This document shows positions 1 to 6,298 of a stretch of DNA of 7,567 bases, piece by piece. The stretch is taken from positions 1-7,567 of the forward strand of contig JAMCQQ010000131.1 in assembly GCA_023379515.1 (NCBI GenBank), in the 5' to 3' direction. The position numbers were made by a program, and so were the translations under genes. The DNA comes from Actinomycetota bacterium (GTDB lineage Bacteria; Actinomycetota; Humimicrobiia; Humimicrobiales; Humimicrobiaceae). Positions within the stretch are counted from its first letter, which is position 1, and each line of letters starts with the position of its first letter. The notes beneath the pieces were generated by a model. It did not search any database and was not told the DNA's origin. It worked only from the letters and a program-made list of their open reading frames with translations.

Positions 1-878
1 AAAAGGGGAAAAGGACAAATTTTGGTTAAACAAACGTTCAGAAGTTTTTCATCAAGCCTGTAAATATCATCAGAGGTTGTAGACTGCACTTGCCCATTGT
101 TTAAAGTTAAAGTAGCAAAAGCTGTCATAAATCCGCCAGTAGCACGTATTTCTTTATCATTTTGGAAAAGTAATAAATAGTTTTTAGATGATCCTACTCC
201 CAAAGCTTGAGGCGCCAACTTCAAAGCTTCTTTCCCATCTTTAACCGCAACCGCCGCTCCCATTATGAAATTTTTAGCAATCTTAAGATTTGTTTTTAGT
301 TTTTTTCCACCAACCTTATCAGGATACTTATTTGTATCAATATCCTTAACCAATTCAGAAGCCTTTATTAAATTACCTTCCACTTTGTCCAATAAGGGAA
401 GCGATTTATCTAAAAGATTTAGCATTTGGGTAATTCTTTCCGGACCGCTCTTTGGATGGCCATCAAAACGTAGTTGCTCCTTATCTCCATCTAAATTAGA
501 AATAATGGTACTTAATGCAGTTAACTCCTCTGTTCCGGCATCCACTAATTTTTTCGCATCTAAGTAATATCCTCCTGCAACCGGAATAATCCGTAACCAA
601 AACAGGAAATTCAAAGAAAAATTGGCTGTCTGTAAACCATTTCTTGTAGATAAAATCTCACTTTTTAAGTTATCAAACTGCTGAAGCTTATATGCATCAG
701 CCAGGCTTTTCCCATGAGATAAAGCTCCTTTTAAACCTTGATAAGCAAAAAATAAAGGAATAACTAGGGCAAATATTACTATAATAAAGATCACCACAAA
801 CCTCTTTATTGCATCCGAGGACTTTTTTGACCGTCCATTTTTATAATCTAATTTTTTATTTAAGTTCGCAAACTTCAT
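1..878 (-). CDS. DUF4012 domain-containing membrane-anchored protein, 3' end cut by the window
   Basis: Reading from an ATG at 878-876 the frame stays open for 292 codons to the left window edge, so the C-terminus is missing. Residues 1-25 are short and basic (KK, KNGRSKKS, KR), and residues 26-47 form one hydrophobic segment, as in an N-terminal signal anchor with the remainder outside the membrane. Residues 50-225 are mostly helical and polar. Residues 233-276 carry the characteristic DUF4012 (PF13196) stretch: NYLLLFQND, then IRATGGF, then a strand-rich segment ending in DDIYRLD. The family has no established biochemical role; its members are commonly seen in surface-polysaccharide loci of Gram-positive and CPR bacteria. 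It begins 18 bp after the sugar transferase stop, in an AT-rich gap with no Shine-Dalgarno motif, so it is probably the next gene of the same operon. The family call is firm; the function is not known. Confidence 0.88.
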   Translation of the reverse strand, partial: MKFANLNKKLDYKNGRSKKSSDAIKRFVVIFIIVIFALVIPLFFAYQGLKGALSHGKSLADAYKLQQFDNLKSEILSTRNGLQTANFSLNFLFWLRIIPVAGGYYLDAKKLVDAGTEELTALSTIISNLDGDKEQLRFDGHPKSGPERITQMLNLLDKSLPLLDKVEGNLIKASELVKDIDTNKYPDKVGGKKLKTNLKIAKNFIMGAAVAVKDGKEALKLAPQALGVGSSKNYLLLFQNDKEIRATGGFMTAFATLTLNNGQVQSTTSDDIYRLDEKLLNVCLTKICPFPL

Positions 879-896
879 AAATAAATTTGTAAAATT

Positions 897-1526
897 TTAA
901 ACTGCCCCTCTTCCTGATATAACTGCCGGAATAGTTTTGATCATGATTAAGAAATCATAACAAATTGATTTTTTGATGACATAACCGGCATCCATTTTAA
1001 CCCTTTTATCAAAATTAATTTCAGATCTGCCTGTCACCTGCCAAACTCCGGTAAGCCCCGGTTTTCCTGATAAAATAACTTTAACATATTTTTTGGATTG
1101 GGGATACTTTTCTTGTTGTTCCTCCAGCTCGTATGGATAATAAGCTCTAGGACCCACCAAACTCATTTCTCCTTTTAGGATATTAAAAAATTGGGGAAAT
1201 TCATCAATAGAATATTTCCTGATTATTTTTCCCACCCTTGTTACTCTGGGATCGTTAAATATTTTATAACTATTCTTTTTATATTCTTCCAAAAGCTTCG
1301 GGTTCTTCTCTAAAATTTCATGGGCATTTTGTACCATGGAGCGGAATTTGTATATTTTAAATAACTTACCATCTTTACCAGTTCTCATTGGAGTATCAGC
1401 TAAAACAGGACCAGGCGAATCAAGTTTGATGGCTAAAGATACCAACAACAATAATGGGGATAAGATAATTAATCCCAGTAAGGATCCGATTATATCTGTT
1501 AACCTTTTTAAAAGAGTGTACGGCAT
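897..1526 (-). CDS. Bacterial sugar transferase (polyprenyl-phosphate sugar-1-phosphate transferase)
   Basis: This 209-residue protein belongs to the monotopic phosphoglycosyl transferase family (PF02397; PglC and the catalytic domain of WcaJ/WbaP). These enzymes move a sugar-1-phosphate from a nucleotide sugar to undecaprenyl phosphate at the inner membrane face, which starts glycan assembly. Residues 7-11 (KRLTD) lead into a hydrophobic helix at 11-33 containing Ser23-Pro24, as expected for the re-entrant membrane helix. KIYKFRSM follows at 57-64. SIDEFPQ holds the predicted catalytic Asp108-Glu109 pair, and GEMSLVGPR (119-127) and KPGLTGVWQVTGRS (155-168) are further hallmarks. The length is that of the minimal catalytic form, without the extra N-terminal membrane domain of WcaJ. 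Its ATG lies 2 bp after the preceding GT4 stop with no clear Shine-Dalgarno, suggesting coupled translation. The C-terminus SGRGAV and TAA stop look complete. The donor sugar cannot be read from sequence. Confidence 0.95.
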   Translation of the reverse strand: MPYTLLKRLTDIIGSLLGLIILSPLLLLVSLAIKLDSPGPVLADTPMRTGKDGKLFKIYKFRSMVQNAHEILEKNPKLLEEYKKNSYKIFNDPRVTRVGKIIRKYSIDEFPQFFNILKGEMSLVGPRAYYPYELEEQQEKYPQSKKYVKVILSGKPGLTGVWQVTGRSEINFDKRVKMDAGYVIKKSICYDFLIMIKTIPAVISGRGAV

Positions 1527-1528
1527 GC

Positions 1529-2545
1529 TTATTTAGTGTACAACAAAGAAGCAACTGTCTGCTGAAAGTTTTTTATAAAATTTTCTTTGCTAAAATTTGC
1601 TGCATTTTCTTTACCGTCCTGAGGATTAATCAAAATTTCGTTTAACTTAAGCAGTGCTTGAGTCAAACTGTTCTCTGTTTGTTCTTCGAAAAAAATTCCT
1701 GTTTTACCAGGAATAACAGTCTCCAAAACTCCACCAGCCTTAAATGCCACTACAGGTTTACCCAAAGCTTGAGCCTCAAGACTTGTTAACCCAAAATCCT
1801 CAATACCAGCAATAATTAATGCTTTACAACCAGCCAAAACTTGCACCACTCTCCCATCCTCCAATCCACCTTTAATCACTTTTAGTTCCGCTCCCATTTT
1901 TTTACAGGTATTTTCTATCAAATCAAACATTTTATATTTACTTGGTCTACCCAATGCTACAAAATACCCTCCGTCAAATCTTTCAACAGAGGAAAATCTG
2001 CTTAAATCAACAAAAGGATAGACTATTTGTGATTCCTCCCCATAAACTTTTCTAATTCTTCCTTGGGCATTTTTAGAACCGGCTAAAAAATAATCTACTC
2101 TTTTGGCTGAAATAACATCATAAATTCTCAAATTACTAAGTAACAATTCTCCCAAACCATAATTGTTCCTACCTGAAAAATGCCATAAAAACCTTGGCGG
2201 CGTATGACAATAACAAATATGTTTCGTTTGAGGTTTAGTAATTATACTCTTGGCAAATCTGGTAGTATGGGAAATCACCAAATCAAACTGCGAAAAATCA
2301 AACTGCTCAAAAGCAATCGGATAAAACGGTAATAAAATTTTATACATCGATTTCCATCCTGGAATAGTTTGCAAAAATGACGTGATAATTTTCTTTTGAC
2401 TAAATTGCTTTTTTAAAATCTTATTATCATAATCAAAAACTGATGTATAAATAGAGGCGTCAGGATAAATTTCAGAAAGTCCCAATAATACTCTTTCTGC
2501 TCCACCCCATTGAACTAAATCATCATGAACAATAGCAACTTTCAT
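1529..2545 (-). CDS. GT4 family glycosyltransferase, WbaZ/mannosyltransferase-like, with a shortened C-terminal domain
   Basis: This 338-residue GT-B fold enzyme probably transfers a hexose from a nucleotide sugar onto the lipid-linked glycan in the cytoplasm. The N-terminal domain shows VHDDLVQWGGAERV (6-19), with the glycine pair that packs near the donor, and CHTPPRFLW (113-121), typical of WbaZ-like mannosyltransferases. The C-terminal domain has GRPSKYKMFDL (199-209), matching the usual RLxxYKRxDL motif with Arg replaced by Met, then EDFGLTSLE (249-257), the EX7E donor-site motif, and KAGGVLETV (269-277). Between KVIKGG (222-227) and CKALI (240-244) the protein is about 20 residues shorter than I expect for this family. 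It is therefore shorter overall than the usual 360-380 residues. The start is ATG, 5 bp after the upstream GT4 stop, with no recognisable Shine-Dalgarno. Mannose specificity is only a family-level guess. Confidence 0.92.
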   Translation of the reverse strand: MKVAIVHDDLVQWGGAERVLLGLSEIYPDASIYTSVFDYDNKILKKQFSQKKIITSFLQTIPGWKSMYKILLPFYPIAFEQFDFSQFDLVISHTTRFAKSIITKPQTKHICYCHTPPRFLWHFSGRNNYGLGELLLSNLRIYDVISAKRVDYFLAGSKNAQGRIRKVYGEESQIVYPFVDLSRFSSVERFDGGYFVALGRPSKYKMFDLIENTCKKMGAELKVIKGGLEDGRVVQVLAGCKALIIAGIEDFGLTSLEAQALGKPVVAFKAGGVLETVIPGKTGIFFEEQTENSLTQALLKLNEILINPQDGKENAANFSKENFIKNFQQTVASLLYTK

Positions 2546-2550
2546 AAATA

Positions 2551-3654
2551 CTATACGGACTGCAAATAAACTCCCAAAGTTTTTTTAGCCAGCGTATCCC
2601 AACTAAACTCTTTATACCTTTGCAAACCTTTTTCAATCATACTTTGCCGTAATTTTTCATCGTTTAAGACCTGAAAAATTTTATCCGCCATATCATCAAT
2701 ATTTGCCGGATCAAAATACAAAGTTGCCAACCCGCCAATTTCCTGCAAACTGCCTGCATTGGATGATACCACGGGACACGAACAAGCCATAGCCTCCAAA
2801 ATTGGTATTCCAAATCCCTCTTCAAAAGAAGGCATCACAAAACATCTGGCATTTTTATAATACTCCACTAACTGCTCATCAGAAATTTTTCCTTTGTAAA
2901 TAATGCTTCCATCTTTAAATTCAGATTTTACTTTTTGCCAAAAATAATGGTCATGTCCTGCCAAAATTAATTTTAATTTTCCATTCTTTTCCTTAATTTT
3001 CAAAAAAGCTTTTATCAATCCTTCAACATTCTTGTGGGGGTGGGCATTTCCTACATAAAAAATATACGGGGAAGGGAAGTCTTCAACAATTTTATTTTCA
3101 TTTATTAAAGTGATTAATTTATCATCAACTGCCTCATGGGTAACTATTATTTTATTTTTATCAACACTCTCACTATTGATTAATTCTTCCGACACAAATC
3201 GGGAAGGAACAAGTATCTTTTCTGATTTTTTTAAAACTTCTTTAAAAACCTTCTTATATCCTAACTGCTTTAATTTATAAACAATTGGACCATGGGCTGT
3301 TGCTCTTTTAGTACTAAAATGTCTATGGATCAAATCATGTATAGTAACAACAAACTTACCTTTAAAAAAAATCGGGATATTAAAGTGGGGAAAATGAACT
3401 AGGTCTGCTTTTAAAGAATTTAGCAATTTTGGCAATTTAACTTGCTCCTCTAACCCGTACCAGCGGAAGTTTGCCAAAATTTTTTGGAAATTATTTTGAT
3501 ATTTTAAATTATCATAATCATCTTTTAGATGAAGGATAAAATACTCATTATCTTTATCAATAAGCTGCAGCTTAGTAATTAAATTCCTGATATATCTGCC
3601 TATTCCTGATTGCTGGAACATTCTTGCGTCTATTACTATCCTGTAGTTACTCAT
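2551..3654 (-). CDS. GT4 family glycosyltransferase (group 1)
   Basis: This complete 367-residue GT-B fold glycosyltransferase probably extends the lipid-linked oligosaccharide at the cytoplasmic membrane face. Residues 6-24 (IVIDARMF...GIGRYIRNL) form the first strand and glycine loop of the N-terminal domain. TIHDLIH (104-110) is the usual central motif of this subgroup. The C-terminal domain opens with YVGNAHPHKN (200-209), whose Lys208 corresponds to the phosphate-contacting lysine, continues with KLILAGHDH (228-236) and KGKISDEQLVEYY (254-266), and has FEEGFGIPILEAMA (277-290). Glu279 and Glu287 form an intact EX7E motif. Length and motifs are normal, unlike the next gene downstream. The ATG overlaps the preceding GT4 stop as ATGA, so translation is probably coupled; only a weak AGG lies about 12 bases upstream. 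The sugar donor and linkage cannot be inferred. Confidence 0.95.
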   Translation of the reverse strand: MSNYRIVIDARMFQQSGIGRYIRNLITKLQLIDKDNEYFILHLKDDYDNLKYQNNFQKILANFRWYGLEEQVKLPKLLNSLKADLVHFPHFNIPIFFKGKFVVTIHDLIHRHFSTKRATAHGPIVYKLKQLGYKKVFKEVLKKSEKILVPSRFVSEELINSESVDKNKIIVTHEAVDDKLITLINENKIVEDFPSPYIFYVGNAHPHKNVEGLIKAFLKIKEKNGKLKLILAGHDHYFWQKVKSEFKDGSIIYKGKISDEQLVEYYKNARCFVMPSFEEGFGIPILEAMACSCPVVSSNAGSLQEIGGLATLYFDPANIDDMADKIFQVLNDEKLRQSMIEKGLQRYKEFSWDTLAKKTLGVYLQSV

Positions 3655-4841
3655 GCTTTTTTACCTAAATTTTCATAGATCCCGCTCAATTTTCTTGCAA
3701 TAGGATCCCAATCATATTTATCTCTTACCATTCTTCTGGCATTTTGAGCGATATCTTTATACAACTTCTGATCTGTAAGTAATTTGACAGCTGCATTGGC
3801 AATATCATCAGGTTGATCGGCGATAATAACTTCTACTCCATCATTTGCATCTGTTCCTCTAATACCTATCGAAGTAGTCACAACTGGCAACCCCGATGCA
3901 AATGCCTCAAAATTTTTATACCTGGTTCCTCCTCCTCCATAAATTGGAGCAACCAACACAGAAGCTTCTTGATAAGCTGTCCTAACGTCTAAAACCTCTT
4001 CAACTTTTATATCGTCAGACGCAAGCTTCGCAAAAAAACTTTTCGCATCCTTGCCAATAATCCAAAGTTTTGCTGCAGGTAATCTATTTTTAATTTTGGG
4101 CCAGATTTTCTTAGTTAAAACATCCACTGCTTCTCTATTTTGTAACCAGGTAAAATTTCCCAGGTAAAGCACGATCGGTACCTTTGATCGGCTAGCCACC
4201 GCTTTACTAAAAAAATCACTATCTACTCCGTTTGGCACAATATCAACATCAAGTCCAGGTATTTGTTTGACCATGGTCTTTTTATCTTCCTTTGACATTG
4301 CCACAACCTTTTTTGCTCTTTTCCAATATTTAAGCTCCCAATATTTCATTTTTGCAACATCAATATGCAAAAGCGGCCTTATGAAAGGTATTTTAAATTC
4401 ATTAGCAAAATGACTGTAAACTAAATACTCAATAGTCTGTTCTACTAAAAGTATCGGTATTAAAGTCTTAGGAATGTGTGGCATTACATAAAAAGTTTCT
4501 GCATGAATTAAATCAAATTTTTCTTCTTTAATTTTTTGTTCAATTACACTCTTCTCTCCCTTTGCCCAATTTCTCATCACTAAAAAGGGGTATCGACTAA
4601 ATCCAGTCTTTAAAATATTTTCAACAGTCCAAGGTTTTTGGGACCTATTAAAAACTCTTACTTCCTTACAAAATTTCTGTAATTGTCCAACATATTGTCT
4701 GTCGTTATCATTTTTTACCAAACAGAAGAGAGTAATTTCGTGTCCTAAAGTATATAATCTTTTAATTAAATTATAAGATCTGGTTTGTCCGCCTGTTAAA
4801 AGCGGGTATGGGAGATACGGTGTCAACATTAATATTTTCAA
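3651..4841 (-). CDS. GT4 family glycosyltransferase, GGGTR subgroup, TTG start
   Basis: This 396-residue GT-B glycosyltransferase begins MLTPYLPYP (5-12 region) followed by TGGQTRSYNL (16-25), the donor-side glycine loop of group 1 enzymes. The linker carries AMSKEDK (181-187) and IVPNGVD (201-207). The C-terminal domain has LGNFTWLQN (227-235) and APIYGGGGTRYKNFEAFASG (298-317). This is the GGGTR-type donor motif, where the first Glu of the classical EX7E is replaced and Glu312 is kept; it is known in sugar transferases of exopolysaccharide loci and does not imply inactivity. The start is TTG at 4841-4839, chosen because AAGGA lies 9 bases upstream and because starting there gives the usual MKILMLTPY opening; the ATG at residue 5 has no ribosome site at a good distance. 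TTGA overlaps the stop of the broken GT39 gene, and ATGA links it to the next GT4. The substrate is unknown. Confidence 0.93.
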   Translation of the reverse strand: MKILMLTPYLPYPLLTGGQTRSYNLIKRLYTLGHEITLFCLVKNDNDRQYVGQLQKFCKEVRVFNRSQKPWTVENILKTGFSRYPFLVMRNWAKGEKSVIEQKIKEEKFDLIHAETFYVMPHIPKTLIPILLVEQTIEYLVYSHFANEFKIPFIRPLLHIDVAKMKYWELKYWKRAKKVVAMSKEDKKTMVKQIPGLDVDIVPNGVDSDFFSKAVASRSKVPIVLYLGNFTWLQNREAVDVLTKKIWPKIKNRLPAAKLWIIGKDAKSFFAKLASDDIKVEEVLDVRTAYQEASVLVAPIYGGGGTRYKNFEAFASGLPVVTTSIGIRGTDANDGVEVIIADQPDDIANAAVKLLTDQKLYKDIAQNARRMVRDKYDWDPIARKLSGIYENLGKKA

Positions 4842-5374
4842 GGCTCTGGATCCTTATCTAAACTATTGGTTATTTGGGTCAGATTAGTAATTATAAATCT
4901 TGGATTATCTTCTAAAATTTGAAAATGACGTAATACCCAATTAGTTTTATCATTTCTTGTTGTGGAGATAAAATGCGTTACCCCGTAATCCGCAACTAAC
5001 TCAACAAGAGGTAAGGCCGTCACAGGCCAACCGGATCTATTTGTTTGATATAAAAAAGCTGTATCCCCATTATAAGGAGCAACTACAATAGCATTTTTGG
5101 GTAAAATTTGATCCGCCCTTTTACCTGCTTCAATAATAACAGGATTGTTAATTTGATAAAACCCGCGTACTATAATCCAGCTAAAATAGAAAGCAAGCGG
5201 TAAAAACAGTAATGCTATAATTATTGTCCAAACCCTCGGCAAAAAATCCCTAACTCCTAAAATTAAATTGATAAAACCTGAAGTTAAAAATACGGCAGCT
5301 ACCGGTACAAAAATATACTGGTAATAATTGTGTCTGATGTTTCCTGTTGCAAAAATTGAAAAGTACAAAAACAT
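4838..5374 (-). CDS. C-terminal fragment of the GT39-like glycosyltransferase
   Basis: From the first possible start after the internal stop (ATG at 5374-5372), 178 codons run to TGA. The fragment carries the last membrane segments and the extracytoplasmic tail of a GT39/ArnT-like enzyme: RHNYYQYIFVPVAAVFLTSG (14-33) and a hydrophobic helix at about 49-70, then a soluble part with NAIVVAPYNGDTAFLYQTNR. It has none of the catalytic motifs of the first loop and no Shine-Dalgarno before its ATG (upstream sequence is T-rich). The same frame is open from 5485 to 5375 without any ATG, GTG or TTG. Those 37 codons encode further membrane-like protein (GFVLFVIGLLIKPKNGNYFF), so this is a broken piece and not a separate gene. 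If translated at all, it would come from reinitiation or readthrough. Confidence 0.85.
   Translation of the reverse strand: MFLYFSIFATGNIRHNYYQYIFVPVAAVFLTSGFINLILGVRDFLPRVWTIIIALLFLPLAFYFSWIIVRGFYQINNPVIIEAGKRADQILPKNAIVVAPYNGDTAFLYQTNRSGWPVTALPLVELVADYGVTHFISTTRNDKTNWVLRHFQILEDNPRFIITNLTQITNSLDKDPEP
4851..4855 (-). promoter_or_regulatory. Ribosome binding site supporting the TTG start of the GT4 gene at 4841
   Basis: AAGGA is read on the minus strand at 4855-4851, nine bases before the TTG at 4841-4839. It lies inside the last codons of the GT39 gene (LDKDPEP). It is the clearest Shine-Dalgarno in the window; most other starts here have none. The next in-frame ATG, at 4829, would be 21 bases away and is therefore less likely. 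Confidence 0.65.
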
Positions 5375-5478
5375 AGATAAAAACCAGATGTGAAAAAAAT
5401 AATTTCCATTTTTTGGCTTAATAAGTAATCCTATTACAAATAATACAAATCCTGTAACGCCAAGGACAACTTTACCAG

Positions 5479-5495
5479 AACCAACTTAAACCAAC
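5479..5495 (-). repeat. Two direct GTTGGTT copies flanking the premature TAA
   Basis: On the minus strand the sequence GTTGGTT (5495-5489) is followed directly by TAA (5488-5486) and then by a second GTTGGTT (5485-5479). The neighbourhood is rich in TGG/TGGT units (5502-5476). This arrangement is typical of a site prone to slippage or misassembly, and it coincides exactly with the stop that breaks the GT39 gene. A repeat of seven bases could also be chance. Confidence 0.6.
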
Positions 5496-6298
5496 CACCA
5501 CCAAAAAGCAGGCCTAAAACGGATATTATCACTATTCATTAGCCAGCTTGCCGCAGGTATGCCTTGGGGTTGTTGTAAAATCCACATCCTCCAAAATATA
5601 AATGGTAAAAAAGCTAAGATAAGCAAGTAGAATTTTTTGGGAATATTAAATTTATATCTAATAAAAATAGAATAAATTAAAGGCAGCGTAAAAAAGACAG
5701 CCCAGGGTTTTATCAAAAAGGCTATAGCAGTAAAAACAAATGCCCAAAACCCAAAAGCTTTCTTGTTTTCCCAAATCCAGCAGTCAACAAAGTACATCAT
5801 TCCTAAAGCAAAAAACAAGAAAGTTGGTTCTGGTAAAGTTGTCCTTGAGAAAAATATGTTAAAAGGAAGCAATGTATATATCAATGCAGTAAACAAAGCT
5901 TTCCATTTATCTAAATATCTTTTGCATATGAAAAACAAAAAAATAACACTGCCTAAAGAAAACAGGCTCGATACCAAGCGGGAATATTTATCTTCTACTC
6001 CAAAAAATAAGTAAAAAGGGTAGGTGACAATATTATAAATGGGAAATTCCACAAATCTAAAGGTGTTAGGGTTAGCAATTGGATTTTCTGCAGCCCCTGA
6101 CATATCATCATATTTAGGTATTAACGGATTAAAGCCAGATTTTACAAAATTCCTTGTTACTGCAGCAGTATCTGCCTGTCTCCAGGAATGCCAATCAGCA
6201 ATCGGGGAGTCAATTTTATAAAGCCTTGCTAATAGACCTAAAAATAAAATAATTAACAACCAAAAATATTGATTTCTAAAAATCCTTAATAATTTCAT
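5486..6298 (-). CDS. N-terminal fragment of the GT39-like membrane glycosyltransferase, ending at a premature TAA
   Basis: This 270-residue product is the first part of a GT39/ArnT/PMT-like integral membrane enzyme. A first membrane helix (about 12-25) is followed by the outer loop with ADWHSWRQADTAA (34-46), in which Asp35 and Arg40 are in the place of the conserved acidic/WRQ motif of this family. FVEFPIYN (82-89) and FSRTTLPEP (150-158) are further family motifs. Hydrophobic helices follow near 107-124, 135-150, 159-175, 184-198, 200-214 and 223-238. The protein stops after RPAFWWWLV, just inside the conserved region where family members continue with more helices and a soluble tail. The ATG overlaps the stop of the upstream polymerase gene as ATGA and has AAGG five bases upstream, so the start is well supported. 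On its own the product is probably not a functional transferase, although it holds the predicted catalytic loop. Confidence 0.9.
   Translation of the reverse strand: MKLLRIFRNQYFWLLIILFLGLLARLYKIDSPIADWHSWRQADTAAVTRNFVKSGFNPLIPKYDDMSGAAENPIANPNTFRFVEFPIYNIVTYPFYLFFGVEDKYSRLVSSLFSLGSVIFLFFICKRYLDKWKALFTALIYTLLPFNIFFSRTTLPEPTFLFFALGMMYFVDCWIWENKKAFGFWAFVFTAIAFLIKPWAVFFTLPLIYSIFIRYKFNIPKKFYLLILAFLPFIFWRMWILQQPQGIPAASWLMNSDNIRFRPAFWWWLV

Larger units (their letters stand above)
4838..6298 (-). pseudogene. GT39/ArnT-like membrane glycosyltransferase gene interrupted by one in-frame TAA
   Basis: The two fragments at 5486-6298 and 4838-5374 lie in the same reading frame, and the only interruption between the ATG at 6298 and the TGA at 4838 is TAA at 5488-5486. 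Reading through gives 486 codons including that stop, a normal length for the GT39-like proteins of CPR bacteria. The sequence on both sides aligns with the family order, from RPAFWWWLV before the stop to GKVVLG and further membrane helices after it. Such enzymes move a sugar from a polyprenyl-phosphate carrier to an acceptor outside the membrane. TAA ends other genes here (stops at 897 and 1529), so it is not a reassigned codon. Options are recent inactivation, a variant within the population, or a consensus error in the assembly. Confidence 0.85.

Noticed and set aside
265..567. Plus-strand open frame of 100 codons
   Set aside because: It lies wholly opposite the DUF4012 gene, which has recognisable family motifs over this stretch; the plus-strand translation has no domain features.
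879..896. Terminator or promoter in the largest intergenic gap
   Set aside because: The 18 bases are plain AT-rich sequence with no inverted repeat and no convincing -10/-35 pair.
1336..1536. Plus-strand open frame of 66 codons
   Set aside because: It is antisense to the N-terminal half of the sugar transferase, which is certain from its motifs.
3910..3938. Loss of the first Glu of the EX7E motif in the GT4 at 3651-4841 taken as a sign of inactivity
   Set aside because: The GGGTR...FEA form is the normal motif of a recognised GT4 subgroup, so it is not a defect.
5486..5488. Alternative genetic code or stop-codon recoding explaining the internal TAA
   Set aside because: TAA ends the sugar transferase (897-899) and a GT4 (1529-1531) at their expected C-termini, and TGA ends genes at 3651, 4838 and 6295 in overlapping stop/start pairs; no reassignment is supported and no recoding structure was seen.
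5479..5495. A simple 10-bp tandem duplication as the cause of the GT39 interruption
   Set aside because: Removing ten bases would shift the frame, yet the downstream half is in the same frame as the upstream half, so a single duplication of this size does not explain it.
5763..6221. Plus-strand open frames at 5763-6014 and 6039-6221
   Set aside because: Both are antisense to the GT39 N-terminal fragment with its conserved WRQ and EFPIYN motifs; their translations look like low-complexity antisense.
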